Part shown: piece after piece, positions 29,460 through 38,493 of the stretch
Layout of the letters: each line of letters begins with the position of its first letter
How positions within the stretch are numbered: the stretch's first letter is position 1
Source: Synechococcus sp. WH 5701
GTDB taxonomy: Bacteria > Cyanobacteriota > Cyanobacteriia > PCC-6307 > Cyanobiaceae
Direction: 5' to 3'
DNA length: 64,000 bases
Assembly: GCF_000153045.1 (NCBI RefSeq)
Contig: NZ_CH724159.1
Span: forward strand, 1,003,128 to 1,067,127
The notes under the pieces: generated by a model
The model's database searches: none
Seen by the model: only the letters and a program-made list of their open reading frames with translations
What the model was told of the DNA's origin: nothing
Position numbers and translations under genes: made by a program

Positions 29460-31292
29460 ATGCGCGTCTCCCGCCTGATGCTGGTGACGCTGCGGGATGA
29501 CCCGGCGGAAGCCGAGATCCCCTCCCACAAGCTGCTGCTGCGTGGCGGTTACATGCGCCGGGTGGCCTCAGGTGTGTACGCCTACCTGCCCCTGCTCTGG
29601 CGCGTGCTCAGCAAGATCTCGGCGATCGTGCGCCAGGAGATGGACGCCACCGGCGCCCTGGAAACCCTCCTGCCCGCCCTGCAGCCCGCCAGCCTCTGGG
29701 AGCGCAGCGGTCGCTGGCAGGGCTACACCGCCGGGGAGGGAATCATGTTCCACCTGGTCGACCGCCAGGAGCGCTCCCTCGGGCTCGGCCCTACCCACGA
29801 AGAAGTGATCACGGCCCTGGCCGCCGACCTGCTGCGGTCCTACCGGCAACTGCCGGTGACCCTCTACCAGATCCAGACCAAGTTCAGGGATGAGATCCGG
29901 CCCCGCTTCGGCCTGATGCGCGGGCGTGAATTCATCATGAAGGATGCCTATTCATTCCATGCCGACGAGGCCGACCTCAGGCTCACCTACCAGCGCATGG
30001 ACCAGGCCTACCGCCGCATCTTCAGCCGCTGTGGCCTGCGCACCGTCGCCGTGGAGGCCGACAGCGGCGCCATCGGCGGCTCGGCCAGCCAGGAGTTCAT
30101 GGTGACCGCCGATGCCGGGGAGGATCTGATCCTCAGCAGTGCGGACGGGCGCTATGCCGCCAACCAGGAGCGGGCCTGCTCCCTGCCGGAGCCGGCGGTT
30201 CCCCTGGTGCCGGCCGCTGCCGAGGCGGTGGAACTCCACACGCCGGATCAGCACAGCATCGAAGCCCTCTGTGCCGCCCATGGCTTCGAGCCCAGCCAGA
30301 CCGTGAAGGTGCTGCTTCTTCTGGCCCGCTGCGCCAAGGGCCAGCCGAGGGCGGTGCTGGTGAGTCTGCGCGGTGATCAGCAGCTCAACCCCACCAAGCT
30401 CGCCAATGCCGTCAGCGGGAGCCTGGGGGAGGGGGCTGGGGCCCTGCTGGACCTGGAGCCGATCACCCCGGAGCAGATCCGCTCCGAGGGCCTGCCCGCC
30501 TGGCCCCTGGGCTGCATCGGCCCGCATCTGGGGGATGAGCTGCTGGCCGGAGCCCGCAGTTGGCACCCCGCCTTTCTGCGCCTGGCGGATCCCACCGCAG
30601 CGGAGCTCGAAGTCTTCGTCTGCGGCGCCAACCGGCCCGACACTCACCTGGTGGGAGCCCGCTGGCCGGCTCTGGGCGCTGGACTGCCGGGCGTGGCTGA
30701 CCTGCGCTCAGCCCAGCCGGGGGAGCGTTGCCTCCAGGACCCCAGCCAGCGGCTCGAGGCCAGCCGCGGCATCGAGGTGGGTCACATCTTCCAGCTCGGT
30801 CGTAAGTACTCCCAGGCCCTGGAGGCCACCTTCACCAATGAGCAGGGCCTGGACGAGCCCCTGTGGATGGGCTGCTACGGCATCGGGGTGTCCCGTCTGG
30901 CCCAGGCCGCCGTGGAACAGCACCACGATCAGCAGGGAATCTGCTGGCCTGTGGCGATCGCCCCCTTCGAGGTGATCGTGTTGGTGGCCAGCGCCCAGGA
31001 TCCCGTTCAGGTGGCTCTCGGGGAGCAGCTCCATGACGAGCTCGAGCAGGCGGGTCTCGAGGTGCTGCTCGATGACCGCAGCGAGCGGGCCGGCGTGAAG
31101 TTCAAGGATGCGGATCTGATCGGAATTCCCTGGCGGGTGGTGGTGGGGCGCGGTGCCGCCTCCGCCCAGGTGGAGCTGGTGGAGCGCGCTGGCGGGGCCA
31201 AGCGCGACGTGGCCGCCGGGGCGGTGGTGGCCCTGCTGCAGGACCACATCGCCGCCGCCCGTCTGGGCCTTGCCGCGACGGGCAGCTCGTAG
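29460..31292 (+). CDS. proS: prolyl-tRNA synthetase (bacterial type)
   Basis: Charges tRNA-Pro. 610 aa with the class II motifs: motif 1 region GGYMRRVASGVYAYLPL, motif 2 QIQTKFRDEIRPRFGLMRGREFIMKDAYSFH, a YbaK-like editing insertion (about residues 225-400, here including KVLLLLARCAKGQPRAVLVSLRGDQQLNPTKL), motif 3 GCYGIGVSRLAQA, then the anticodon-binding domain (VEVLLDDRSERAGVKFKDADLIGIP). Start ATG 29460 (MRVSRLMLVTLRDDP). Followed by psb27. Confidence 0.97.
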   Translation: MRVSRLMLVTLRDDPAEAEIPSHKLLLRGGYMRRVASGVYAYLPLLWRVLSKISAIVRQEMDATGALETLLPALQPASLWERSGRWQGYTAGEGIMFHLVDRQERSLGLGPTHEEVITALAADLLRSYRQLPVTLYQIQTKFRDEIRPRFGLMRGREFIMKDAYSFHADEADLRLTYQRMDQAYRRIFSRCGLRTVAVEADSGAIGGSASQEFMVTADAGEDLILSSADGRYAANQERACSLPEPAVPLVPAAAEAVELHTPDQHSIEALCAAHGFEPSQTVKVLLLLARCAKGQPRAVLVSLRGDQQLNPTKLANAVSGSLGEGAGALLDLEPITPEQIRSEGLPAWPLGCIGPHLGDELLAGARSWHPAFLRLADPTAAELEVFVCGANRPDTHLVGARWPALGAGLPGVADLRSAQPGERCLQDPSQRLEASRGIEVGHIFQLGRKYSQALEATFTNEQGLDEPLWMGCYGIGVSRLAQAAVEQHHDQQGICWPVAIAPFEVIVLVASAQDPVQVALGEQLHDELEQAGLEVLLDDRSERAGVKFKDADLIGIPWRVVVGRGAASAQVELVERAGGAKRDVAAGAVVALLQDHIAAARLGLAATGSS

Positions 31293-31398
31293 GATCGGCC
31301 GAAGTCGTGTGGAGATGCTGATGACTGTTGTCTGGAGGTCCTTCTCCCGTGCCGCAGGTGCAGCCCTCAGCACAGCCTTTGAGTCCTTCCTGGCCGGG

Positions 31399-31815
31399 AT
31401 GTTCTCCCGGAGCTGGTGGAGCCGCAGGCTCACTCCCCTGCTGGCGATCGCCCTCGGACTCAGCCTCACGCTCAGCAGCTGCGGGAGTGTCAGCAACAGC
31501 CTCAGCGGGTCCTACGTCGAGGACACTATGACGGTGGCTGAATCACTGCTGGGCACCATCGCCCTCAGCCAGGATGATCCGGCCCGCCCCGACGCCGAAA
31601 GCGAGGCCCGCGTCCTGATCAACGACTACATGGCCCTCTACAGGCCGAAGGGACGGGTCAACGGACTGCCCTCCTTCACCACCATGCAGACCGCCTTGAA
31701 CTCCCTGGCCGGGCACTACACCAATTACGCCAACCGCCCCCTTCCTGAAGCGCTCAAGACCCGTCTGGAGAAGGAATTGAAAAAGGCCGAAACCTCTGTG
31801 GTCCGGGGCACCTGA
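31399..31815 (+). CDS. psb27: photosystem II assembly lipoprotein Psb27
   Basis: Lumenal lipoprotein that binds CP43 in photosystem II assembly/repair intermediates before the oxygen-evolving cluster is installed. From ATG 31399 the signal peptide MFSRSWWSRRLTPLLAIALG leads to the lipobox LSSC. The mature part has the family core: SGSYVEDTMTVAESLLGTI, EARVLINDYMALYR, LPSFTTMQTALNSLAGHYTNYANRPLPEALKTRLEKELKKAE. Upstream in-frame ATGs at 31315 and 31321 would add 26-28 residues before the signal peptide. Separated from proS by about 100 bp. Confidence 0.92.
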   Translation: MFSRSWWSRRLTPLLAIALGLSLTLSSCGSVSNSLSGSYVEDTMTVAESLLGTIALSQDDPARPDAESEARVLINDYMALYRPKGRVNGLPSFTTMQTALNSLAGHYTNYANRPLPEALKTRLEKELKKAETSVVRGT

Positions 31816-31830
31816 TCCCCTTGCAGGGTC

Positions 31831-31846
31831 AAGGGTCGGGGCCCTT
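31831..31846 (+). terminator. weak hairpin after psb27
   Basis: AAGGG-tcgggg-CCCTT (5-bp arms, 6-base loop) starts 15 bp after the psb27 stop and runs into a short T-rich stretch (TTTCTG). Too short a U-tract to be a strong intrinsic terminator. Confidence 0.3.
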
Positions 31847-31953
31847 TCTGCGTTCAGCCAGCTTGCCTGCAGACCACTGGGCTTTGACGAAGGGGCTGGT
31901 CATCTGAGACTCTTGACCCTTGTGCTTTGAAGCGGCTACGGGCCGCTGTGTCC

Positions 31954-33267
31954 TTGGCCAATGTTGTCGTCATCGGTGCACAGTGGGGCGACGAGGGAAA
32001 AGGCAAGATCACTGATCTCCTGAGCCGATCCGCCGATGTGGTGGTTCGTTATCAGGGCGGTGTCAATGCCGGCCACACGATCGTGGTCGACGACAAGGTG
32101 CTGAAGCTGCACCTGATTCCCTCCGGAATTCTCTACCCCGACACCATCTGCCTGATCGGTTCGGGCACGGTGGTTGATCCGCGCATCATGCTCGAAGAAC
32201 TCGACATGCTCGAGGACTACGGCATCGACATTTCGGGGCTGAAGCTGGCCTCAACGGCCCACGTCACCATGCCCTACCACCGCCTGCTCGACCAGGCGAT
32301 GGAACAGCGGCGTGGTGACCGGCGCATCGGCACCACCGGCCGGGGTATCGGTCCCACCTACGCCGATAAGTCGGATCGCAACGGCATCAGGGTGATCGAC
32401 CTGCTCGATCCCGAGCGCCTGCGCGAGCGCCTGATGGGGCCCCTGGCCGAGAAGAATCTGATCCTGGAGCGGATCTACGGCCTTGAGCCCCTCGATCCCG
32501 AGGTGGTGCTGAAGGAATACCTCGCCTACGGCGAGCGTCTGGCCCCGCACGTGGTCGACTGCACCCGCACGATCCACCAGGCTGCCCGCGCCCGCCAGAA
32601 CATCCTCTTCGAGGGCGCCCAGGGAACCCTGCTCGATCTCGACCACGGCACCTACCCCTACGTCACCTCCTCGAATCCCGTCTCCGGTGGCGCCTGCATC
32701 GGCGCTGGCGTGGGGCCGACGTTGATCGATCGTGTGATTGGAGTCGCCAAGGCCTACACCACCCGGGTGGGTGAGGGTCCTTTCCCCACCGAGCTTCAGG
32801 GCAGCCTCAACGACCACCTCTGCGACCGGGGCGGCGAGTTCGGCACCACCACGGGCCGCCGTCGACGCTGTGGCTGGTTCGATGGGGTGATCGGGCGTTA
32901 CGCCGTGGAGGTGAACGGTCTGGATTGCCTGGCCATCACCAAGCTGGATGTGCTCGATGAGCTCGATGAGATCCAGGTCGGTGTGGCCTATGAGCTCGAT
33001 GGCGAGCGCATCGAGCATTTCCCCAGCAGCGCCGAGACCTTCGCCCGCTGCCGTCCGATCTACCAGACCCTGCCGGGCTGGCAATGCTCGACAGCCGAGT
33101 GCCGCGCCCTGGAGGATCTGCCCGCCCCAGCCATGGCCTACCTGCGCTTCCTGGCTGAGCTGATGGAGGTGCCGATTGCGATCGTCTCCCTCGGTGCCCA
33201 GCGCGATCAAACCATCGTGGTGGAGGATCCCATCCACGGACCCAAACGCGCCCTGCTGAACGTATGA
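31954..33267 (+). CDS. purA: adenylosuccinate synthetase
   Basis: GTP-dependent conversion of IMP and aspartate to adenylosuccinate in AMP synthesis. 437 aa from TTG 31954, which gives the family start [18 protein letters not shown]; the upstream TTG 31927 and GTG 31948 would add residues absent in the family. Motifs: QWGDEGKGK (P-loop-like), [57 protein letters not shown]. Its stop overlaps the PfkB start as ATGA. Confidence 0.96.
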   Translation: MANVVVIGAQWGDEGKGKITDLLSRSADVVVRYQGGVNAGHTIVVDDKVLKLHLIPSGILYPDTICLIGSGTVVDPRIMLEELDMLEDYGIDISGLKLASTAHVTMPYHRLLDQAMEQRRGDRRIGTTGRGIGPTYADKSDRNGIRVIDLLDPERLRERLMGPLAEKNLILERIYGLEPLDPEVVLKEYLAYGERLAPHVVDCTRTIHQAARARQNILFEGAQGTLLDLDHGTYPYVTSSNPVSGGACIGAGVGPTLIDRVIGVAKAYTTRVGEGPFPTELQGSLNDHLCDRGGEFGTTTGRRRRCGWFDGVIGRYAVEVNGLDCLAITKLDVLDELDEIQVGVAYELDGERIEHFPSSAETFARCRPIYQTLPGWQCSTAECRALEDLPAPAMAYLRFLAELMEVPIAIVSLGAQRDQTIVVEDPIHGPKRALLNV

Positions 33268-34316
33268 CGATGCTTGCTGACGGCCGAAGCCTTGATGTGG
33301 TGGGCATCGGCAACGCGATCGTCGATGTGCTCGTCAGCTCCAACGACGCCTTCCTCGAGGAGCACGGCCTCAGCAAGGGCGGCATGGCCCTGGTGGATGC
33401 CGAGCAGGCCCAGCAGCTCTATGCCGCCGCCGGGCCGGGCCTGGAAACCTCAGGCGGCTCGGCCGCCAACACCCTGGCGGGCCTGGCCATGCTGGGGGCT
33501 CGGGCCGGCTTCATCGGCCGGGTGCGCGATGACCAGCTGGGGGCGATCTTCAGCCACGACATCCGCTCGGTGGGGGCTCGCTTCGAGACCCCGGCAGCCA
33601 GCAGCGGAGCAGCCACCGCCCGCTGCCTGATCCTGGTGACCCCCGATGCCCAGCGCACGATGTGCACCTATCTGGGCGCCTCGGTGGACCTTGAACCAGC
33701 TGATCTCGACCTGGATCTGGTGCGACAGGCGGGGATGCTCTACCTGGAGGGATACCTTTGGGATGGGGAGGCCGCCAAGCGGGCCTTTCTCGCCGCCGCG
33801 GAGGTGATGCGCGCCGCCGGTGGCCAGGTGGCCCTCTCCCTCTCCGATGCCTTCTGCGTCGAGCGCCACCGCGAAAGCTTCCTGGAGCTGGTGGATGGCC
33901 ATGTTGATGTGCTCTTCGCCAACGAGGCCGAGATCACCGCGCTCTACCAGTGCGATGGATTCGAGGCGGCAATGGAGCAGGTGCGTGGCCGCTGCTCCAT
34001 CGCCGTGCTCACCCGCGGGGCGCTTGGTTCCGTGGTGCTGGGTGGCGGCGAAGTCCATCGGATCGACCCCTATGTGCTCGGCCCACTGGTTGACACCACC
34101 GGGGCCGGTGATCTCTATGCCGCCGGTTTCCTCTACGGACTCAGCCGGGGGGAGCCCCTGCAACGCTGCGGCCAGTTGGGATCCCTCTGTGCCGGCCAGG
34201 TGATCACCCAGCTGGGTCCCCGCCCGAGGGCTTCCCTTCCCCAGCTGGTGGCTGAACACCTGGGAACCCCACCCGCTCCAGCAACGGCTCCAGTGGCCAC
34301 AGGCCTGCCTCGCTGA
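33264..34316 (+). CDS. PfkB-family carbohydrate/nucleoside kinase (adenosine-kinase-like)
   Basis: 350 aa ribokinase-fold enzyme. [14 protein letters not shown] opens the fold, [28 protein letters not shown] is PfkB signature 1, and [17 protein letters not shown] is signature 2 with the catalytic Asp. The N-terminal layout resembles the adenosine kinase branch, and translational coupling (ATGA) to purA makes a purine nucleoside substrate plausible; this is inference. The 3' end overlaps the convergent cobK by 113 bp, the largest overlap in the window. Confidence 0.87.
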   Translation: MTMLADGRSLDVVGIGNAIVDVLVSSNDAFLEEHGLSKGGMALVDAEQAQQLYAAAGPGLETSGGSAANTLAGLAMLGARAGFIGRVRDDQLGAIFSHDIRSVGARFETPAASSGAATARCLILVTPDAQRTMCTYLGASVDLEPADLDLDLVRQAGMLYLEGYLWDGEAAKRAFLAAAEVMRAAGGQVALSLSDAFCVERHRESFLELVDGHVDVLFANEAEITALYQCDGFEAAMEQVRGRCSIAVLTRGALGSVVLGGGEVHRIDPYVLGPLVDTTGAGDLYAAGFLYGLSRGEPLQRCGQLGSLCAGQVITQLGPRPRASLPQLVAEHLGTPPAPATAPVATGLPR

Positions 34317-35064
34317 TCGGTTCATCCGGTCGCTTCAGCAGCAACAGCGTCAGCCCCAGCTCAGCGCAGAGCCCCTGCCAGATCTGCTCCGTCGGCCCTC
34401 CCGACTGCCGGCAGAGCACGGTCGTGATGCCCCAGTGCTGCAGCAGGGCCCGCTCGATGGCGCCCAAAGCTGTGGCTGTGGCCGATAGGCCAGTGCCGGG
34501 CCTGTGGCAGGCGAGGCTCCCGGGCGCCAGCCCCGCCGCCAGGGCCAGCCGCAGGCTGGCGGGACTGGGCAGGATGCGGGCGAAGCAGACCCTGGCGCCG
34601 GCCCGTTCCACCGCCCTGGCCAGATGACGGGCGCCGATGGCCAGCATCAGTCGCTCGCCTTCCAGATCCAGGGCGGCCAGATCCTCCAGCTGGTCCAGCA
34701 GGATCAGCCTGGATCCAGGCCGCTGGGGGGCAGGCGGACGCCAGAGGCGCAGCAGAGGCTGGTTAAAGCGGGCGCAGACCGCCGCCAGATCAGCGCTGAT
34801 GCGGCAGGCGAAGGGGTGGCTGGCATCGATCACCCAGCGGAAGGGGGCCAGGGGAGCGTCCTGCAGTTCGGCTTCGATCGCCCCGGGCCCGGCCAGCGCC
34901 CCCAGGCGACTCTGCAGCCGGGGATGGGGGGCATAGGCGCGCAGAGCGTCCTCGCTCACCAGCGAGAGCTGCACACTCCAGCCGGCGGCCAGCAGCCGGG
35001 CGGCGATCAAGGGCCCCTCACCGGTGCCGCTCAGCAGCCAGATCGAGGGGTTGGGTCCGTGCAT
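34204..35064 (-). CDS. cobK: precorrin-6A reductase
   Basis: NAD(P)H-dependent reductase of the corrin macrocycle (CobK/CbiJ family). 286 aa: IWLLSGTGEGPLIAARLLAAGW at the N-terminus, VIDASHPFACRISADLAAVCARFNQPLLRLWRP (the DATHPFA-type motif), and VLCRQSGGPTEQIWQGLCAELGLTLLLLKRP at the C-terminal end of the fold. The last ~35 residues ([20 protein letters not shown]) are low complexity and lie in the overlap with the PfkB gene; a real C-terminus there is uncertain only in its sequence constraint, not its frame. Confidence 0.88.
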   Translation of the reverse strand: MHGPNPSIWLLSGTGEGPLIAARLLAAGWSVQLSLVSEDALRAYAPHPRLQSRLGALAGPGAIEAELQDAPLAPFRWVIDASHPFACRISADLAAVCARFNQPLLRLWRPPAPQRPGSRLILLDQLEDLAALDLEGERLMLAIGARHLARAVERAGARVCFARILPSPASLRLALAAGLAPGSLACHRPGTGLSATATALGAIERALLQHWGITTVLCRQSGGPTEQIWQGLCAELGLTLLLLKRPDEPISEAGLWPLEPLLERVGFPGVQPPAGEGKPSGGDPAG

Positions 35065-35095
35065 CAGGATGGAGCCCGCTGTCGCCGAAGGGGTC

Positions 35096-35578
35096 GTGAA
35101 CCACTGTTTGCTGGAAGTGGTGGTGCTGGAGGCACCCCAGGTGCGCTACACCCAGGACAACCAGACGCCGGTGGCGGAGATGGCCGTCGAACTCGAGGGT
35201 CTCCGCCCCGATGATCCCCCGGGACAGCTGAAGGTGGTGGGCTGGGGCAATCTCGCCCAGGATCTGCAGAACCGGGTGCAGGTGGGTCAGCGGCTGATGA
35301 TCGAGGGGCGGCTGCGCATGAGCACGGTCTCGCGACCCGACGGCATCAAGGAAAAGCGCGCTGAATTCACCCTCGCTCGCCTGCACCCGTTGATGGCCCA
35401 AGCTGCCGCACCGGCCGCCGGGGTGCCGGCGCGCACGATTCCCCGGCCCGTACCTTCGGCAGCTCGTTCAGCCACTCCGGCCCCGCGCCCTGCCTCAGCG
35501 GAGCCAGCGCCTCCCACCTGGAACACCTCGCCGCTGGTGCCTGATCTCGCCGACGACGACGACGAGATCCCGTTCTGA
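35096..35578 (+). CDS. ssb: single-stranded DNA-binding protein, cyanobacterial type
   Basis: 160 aa OB-fold protein. From GTG 35096 it begins MNHCLLEVVVLEAPQVRYT, the start expected for the family; the ATG at 35069 would add 9 residues. Core: DNQTPVAEMAVEL, GQLKVVGWGNLAQDLQNRVQVGQRLMIEGRLRMSTV. After a Pro/Ala-rich linker it ends in the acidic tip DDDDEIPF, the peptide by which SSB recruits repair and replication partners. The divergent cobK starts 31 bp away; convergent with a small gene 8 bp after its stop. Confidence 0.92.
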   Translation: MNHCLLEVVVLEAPQVRYTQDNQTPVAEMAVELEGLRPDDPPGQLKVVGWGNLAQDLQNRVQVGQRLMIEGRLRMSTVSRPDGIKEKRAEFTLARLHPLMAQAAAPAAGVPARTIPRPVPSAARSATPAPRPASAEPAPPTWNTSPLVPDLADDDDEIPF

Positions 35579-35586
35579 AGCCTGGA

Positions 35587-35820
35587 TCAGCTGGCCTCCA
35601 GCCGCTGGCGTGCCTGGTCGAGCAGCTGACCGAGTTCCCGCTCCAGTGCTGCGAGATCCAGCCTCAGGTCGGGCCAGCGGCCGCCATCGATCTGTTGCAG
35701 CAGCCAGAGGCGGTCTTCGGTGAGCTGATCCAGCAGCGTCAGGGTGCTGGGGTCGTTGAGAGGAATCCTGGGAGTGGATGGAGGCGAAGCGGGATCGGCA
35801 TCGGTGCTGGGCTGTTCCAT
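35587..35820 (-). CDS. small conserved helical protein, unknown function
   Basis: 77 aa from ATG 35820 (MEQPSTDADPAS). After a Pro-rich leader, LTLLDQLTEDRLWLLQQIDGGRWPDLRLDLAALERELGQLLDQARQRLEAS forms two amphipathic helices with a likely coiled-coil second helix. No motif of known function. Convergent to ssb with an 8-bp gap; 61 bp from the divergent DUF2854 gene. Confidence 0.6.
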   Translation of the reverse strand: MEQPSTDADPASPPSTPRIPLNDPSTLTLLDQLTEDRLWLLQQIDGGRWPDLRLDLAALERELGQLLDQARQRLEAS

Positions 35821-35881
35821 GGCCGGTGGTGCTCCTGGGCAACGGTGGCCATCCTGGACCGCGCTGCAGGAAGATGGCGTG

Positions 35882-36463
35882 ATGGAAGCACTCACATCGC
35901 CCGGCAGTCTGCTGACCATCCTCGGCGCGGCGCTCACGGTGATCGGCTCGATCGCCTACGCCACCGACAGCCCAAACATCAGCCTGGCAGGGGTGTTCTA
36001 CGGCGTTCCGCTGCTACTGGGGGGTCTGGCTTTGAAGTCGTCGGAGCTGCCTCCCGCCCAGAAGCTGACGCCGGCAACCGAGCTGCGTGAGCTGCGCGAG
36101 CGCCCCGAGAGTGAGCCCCTGCGCAAGCTTCTCAAAGACGTGACCCGCTGGCGTTATGGCCAGAAAGCCCATCTGGAGAGCTCCCTCGAAGCCCTCAAAC
36201 TCTGGGACGACGACGCTCCGCCGGAGTTGCTGAGCGTGGCCGAGCGCGATGTGGAGGGCAGCTATGGCCTAGTCCTCCACTTCCGCTGCCATGGGGTGCC
36301 AGCGGAGCGCTGGCTGGCCAAGCAGGAGCGCCTGGGCCGCTTCTTCGGTCCTGGCCTTCGCGCCGAGCTGCGCCTGGTCTCCCCCGGGGAGCTGGAGTTG
36401 AGCCTGCTGCCCGGCGCCGATGTGGCCGGACCCTCTGCCCACCCTCTCCCTTCCCCGTCTTGA
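35882..36463 (+). CDS. DUF2854-family protein
   Basis: 193 aa. Two N-terminal membrane segments ([18 protein letters not shown] and [22 protein letters not shown]) then a soluble region ([59 protein letters not shown]) that I associate with DUF2854, a family shared by cyanobacteria and plastids without assigned function. Start ATG 35882. Its stop overlaps the argB start as TTGA, so it is the first gene of a three-gene operon. Confidence 0.78.
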   Translation: MEALTSPGSLLTILGAALTVIGSIAYATDSPNISLAGVFYGVPLLLGGLALKSSELPPAQKLTPATELRELRERPESEPLRKLLKDVTRWRYGQKAHLESSLEALKLWDDDAPPELLSVAERDVEGSYGLVLHFRCHGVPAERWLAKQERLGRFFGPGLRAELRLVSPGELELSLLPGADVAGPSAHPLPSPS

Positions 36464-37377
36464 GCCAGGACCCCGTCATCAGCGCAGAGGACACCCTGCG
36501 GGTGTCCGTCCTCAGTGAGGCGCTTCCCTACATCCAGCGCTTCGCCGGCCGCCGCGTGGTGGTGAAGTATGGCGGCGCGGCGATGGTGCGCGAAGACCTG
36601 CGTGAGGCGGTCTTCCGCGACCTGGCCCTGCTGGCCTGCGTGGGGGTGCAGCCCGTGGTGGTCCACGGCGGCGGACCGGAGATCAACCAGTGGCTCAAGA
36701 AGCTGGAGATCCCGGCTGAATTCCGTGACGGCCTGCGGGTCACCGACCTCGACACCATGGATGTGGTGGAGATGGTGCTGGTGGGCCGGGTCAACAAGCA
36801 GATCGTCAACGGTCTCAACCGGGTGGGCGGCCGGGCCGTGGGCCTCTCAGGCAGCGATGGGGCCCTGGTGGAGGCCCGCACCTGGGGGGAGGGTTCCCAC
36901 GGGCTGGTGGGAGAGGTGGCGGCGGTCAACCCCGATGTGCTCGCTCCTCTGCTCCAGAGCGGCTACATCCCGGTGATCTCCAGTGTGGCGGCCGATCCCA
37001 GCGGTCAGGCCCACAACATCAATGCCGACACGGTGGCCGGGGAGCTGGCCGCCGCCCTTCAGGCCGAGAAGCTGATCCTGCTCACCGACACCCCGGGCAT
37101 TCTGCAGAACCGTGAAGACCCGTCCAGTCTCCTGCGCCAGATCACCCTGCCCGAGGCCCGGGAGCTGATCAGCACCGGCGTCGTCAACGCGGGGATGACT
37201 CCGAAGACCGAATGTTGCATCCGGGCGCTGGCCCAGGGGGTCGGCGCGGCCCATATCCTCGATGGCCGCGTGCCCCATGCCCTGCTGCTGGAGGTGTTCA
37301 CCGATGCCGGGGTCGGCACGATGGTGGTCGGCAGCAGCCGTGCCGCCAGCCGGGCGGGTGTCCCGCGGCGTGGCTGA
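36460..37377 (+). CDS. argB: acetylglutamate kinase
   Basis: Second step of arginine synthesis and the target of PII signalling in cyanobacteria. 305 aa: [13 protein letters not shown] (Lys of the phosphate site), [29 protein letters not shown], and [27 protein letters not shown]. The N-terminal helix ([17 protein letters not shown]) and the C-terminal region needed for hexamer formation and arginine/PII control are present. Start TTG 36460 overlaps the DUF2854 stop; the next gene starts inside its last codons. Confidence 0.96.
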   Translation: MSQDPVISAEDTLRVSVLSEALPYIQRFAGRRVVVKYGGAAMVREDLREAVFRDLALLACVGVQPVVVHGGGPEINQWLKKLEIPAEFRDGLRVTDLDTMDVVEMVLVGRVNKQIVNGLNRVGGRAVGLSGSDGALVEARTWGEGSHGLVGEVAAVNPDVLAPLLQSGYIPVISSVAADPSGQAHNINADTVAGELAAALQAEKLILLTDTPGILQNREDPSSLLRQITLPEARELISTGVVNAGMTPKTECCIRALAQGVGAAHILDGRVPHALLLEVFTDAGVGTMVVGSSRAASRAGVPRRG

Positions 37378-38485
37378 CGATCCGCTGGAGCCGGCACGGG
37401 CGGCGATCGAGCGCGGGGAGTATGGCCGCTGTCTGCGCCTGCTGGAGCCGATCGTGGCGGCCCATGGCGTCACGGTGCCCCTCGGGGGCCGGGCCCGGAT
37501 GCTGATGGCCACCGCATTGATCGGCCAGGGTGAGTCGGAGCATGCAGCAAGCTGTGTGCGAGGCCTCAAGGCCTGCGCCGATCCCGATCTGCGCCGCCAG
37601 GCCCGCGATCTCAGCCTGATTCTGGAGGCCCCCAGCCTCCAGCGGCCGGAGAACTGGTCGCTCACGCTGCCGCAGATCGGCGCGGTGGAGTCGCTGCAGC
37701 AACGGGTGGTGTCCCTGGATCAGGCTCGTCCAGGCCGCGCCAGACCGGAGGCACCGCCACCGCCGCCGGTGGGTCCAACCCGGGCGCCCCTGGGCTTTGC
37801 GATTGTGGTGGCGGCTGTGCTTTTGCTGCTCACGGGGCTGCTGGGGGGCTGCCTGCGCGTCGAAACCGACCTCAGCCTGCCGGCGCCCGGCCGCCTTGAG
37901 CTGAGCCAGAGCCTCACGAGTGTCAGCGGCAGCTGGATGCCCTGGCAGCGACAGTTCGCCAGCACCCTCGCCGATGATGCGGATCTCAGCCGCTTCAAGC
38001 TCTCCCTGGACCCGGATCAGGGCCGCCTCAGCCTCAGCAGCGGTGTGGTCTCGCCGGCGGAGGCTGCTGCCCTGCTCAAGCGCCTGGCCCTCGACGCCGG
38101 AGAGCTCACGGGGCAGGCCCTGCCTGCTCCGCAGCTGAGCCTTCAGGAGCGCAACTGGCTGCTTGGAGTTCGTCAACAGATCGGCTTCGAGCTCGACCTG
38201 CGCCAGCTGCAGCCCCTGCCGGGTCTGAGCTTCAAGGTGCGGCTCAGCTCCATGGGTGTCGGGGCCGTGCGCACGGCCCAGCCGCTGGCTGTGGAACCCC
38301 GGCCCAAGGGCCTGAGCTGGCCCCTTCAGCTGGGGGCGATGAACCGGCTGGAGCTGCGCAGCTGGCGCTGGAGCCGCCTCGGACTGGGCAGCTTGCTGAT
38401 CGTCCTGTTGCTGGGGCTCAGCCTTCTGCTGCAGCGCTTACGGCGGCAGGCGGGATTCGGCTGGCCCGAGTTGCCCTCTCCTTAG
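37370..38485 (+). CDS. DUF3153-type lipoprotein-like membrane protein
   Basis: 371 aa from GTG 37370 (overlapping argB by 8 bp). An N-terminal soluble part of about 130 residues with helical pairs ([42 protein letters not shown]) resembling a tetratricopeptide-like segment, then a Pro-rich linker, a membrane segment ([19 protein letters not shown]), the extracytoplasmic domain ([26 protein letters not shown]) that I associate with DUF3153, and a C-terminal membrane anchor ([16 protein letters not shown]). Function unknown. Convergent with priA (8-bp gap). Confidence 0.68.
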   Translation: MADDPLEPARAAIERGEYGRCLRLLEPIVAAHGVTVPLGGRARMLMATALIGQGESEHAASCVRGLKACADPDLRRQARDLSLILEAPSLQRPENWSLTLPQIGAVESLQQRVVSLDQARPGRARPEAPPPPPVGPTRAPLGFAIVVAAVLLLLTGLLGGCLRVETDLSLPAPGRLELSQSLTSVSGSWMPWQRQFASTLADDADLSRFKLSLDPDQGRLSLSSGVVSPAEAAALLKRLALDAGELTGQALPAPQLSLQERNWLLGVRQQIGFELDLRQLQPLPGLSFKVRLSSMGVGAVRTAQPLAVEPRPKGLSWPLQLGAMNRLELRSWRWSRLGLGSLLIVLLLGLSLLLQRLRRQAGFGWPELPSP

Positions 38486-38493
38486 GGTTCACC

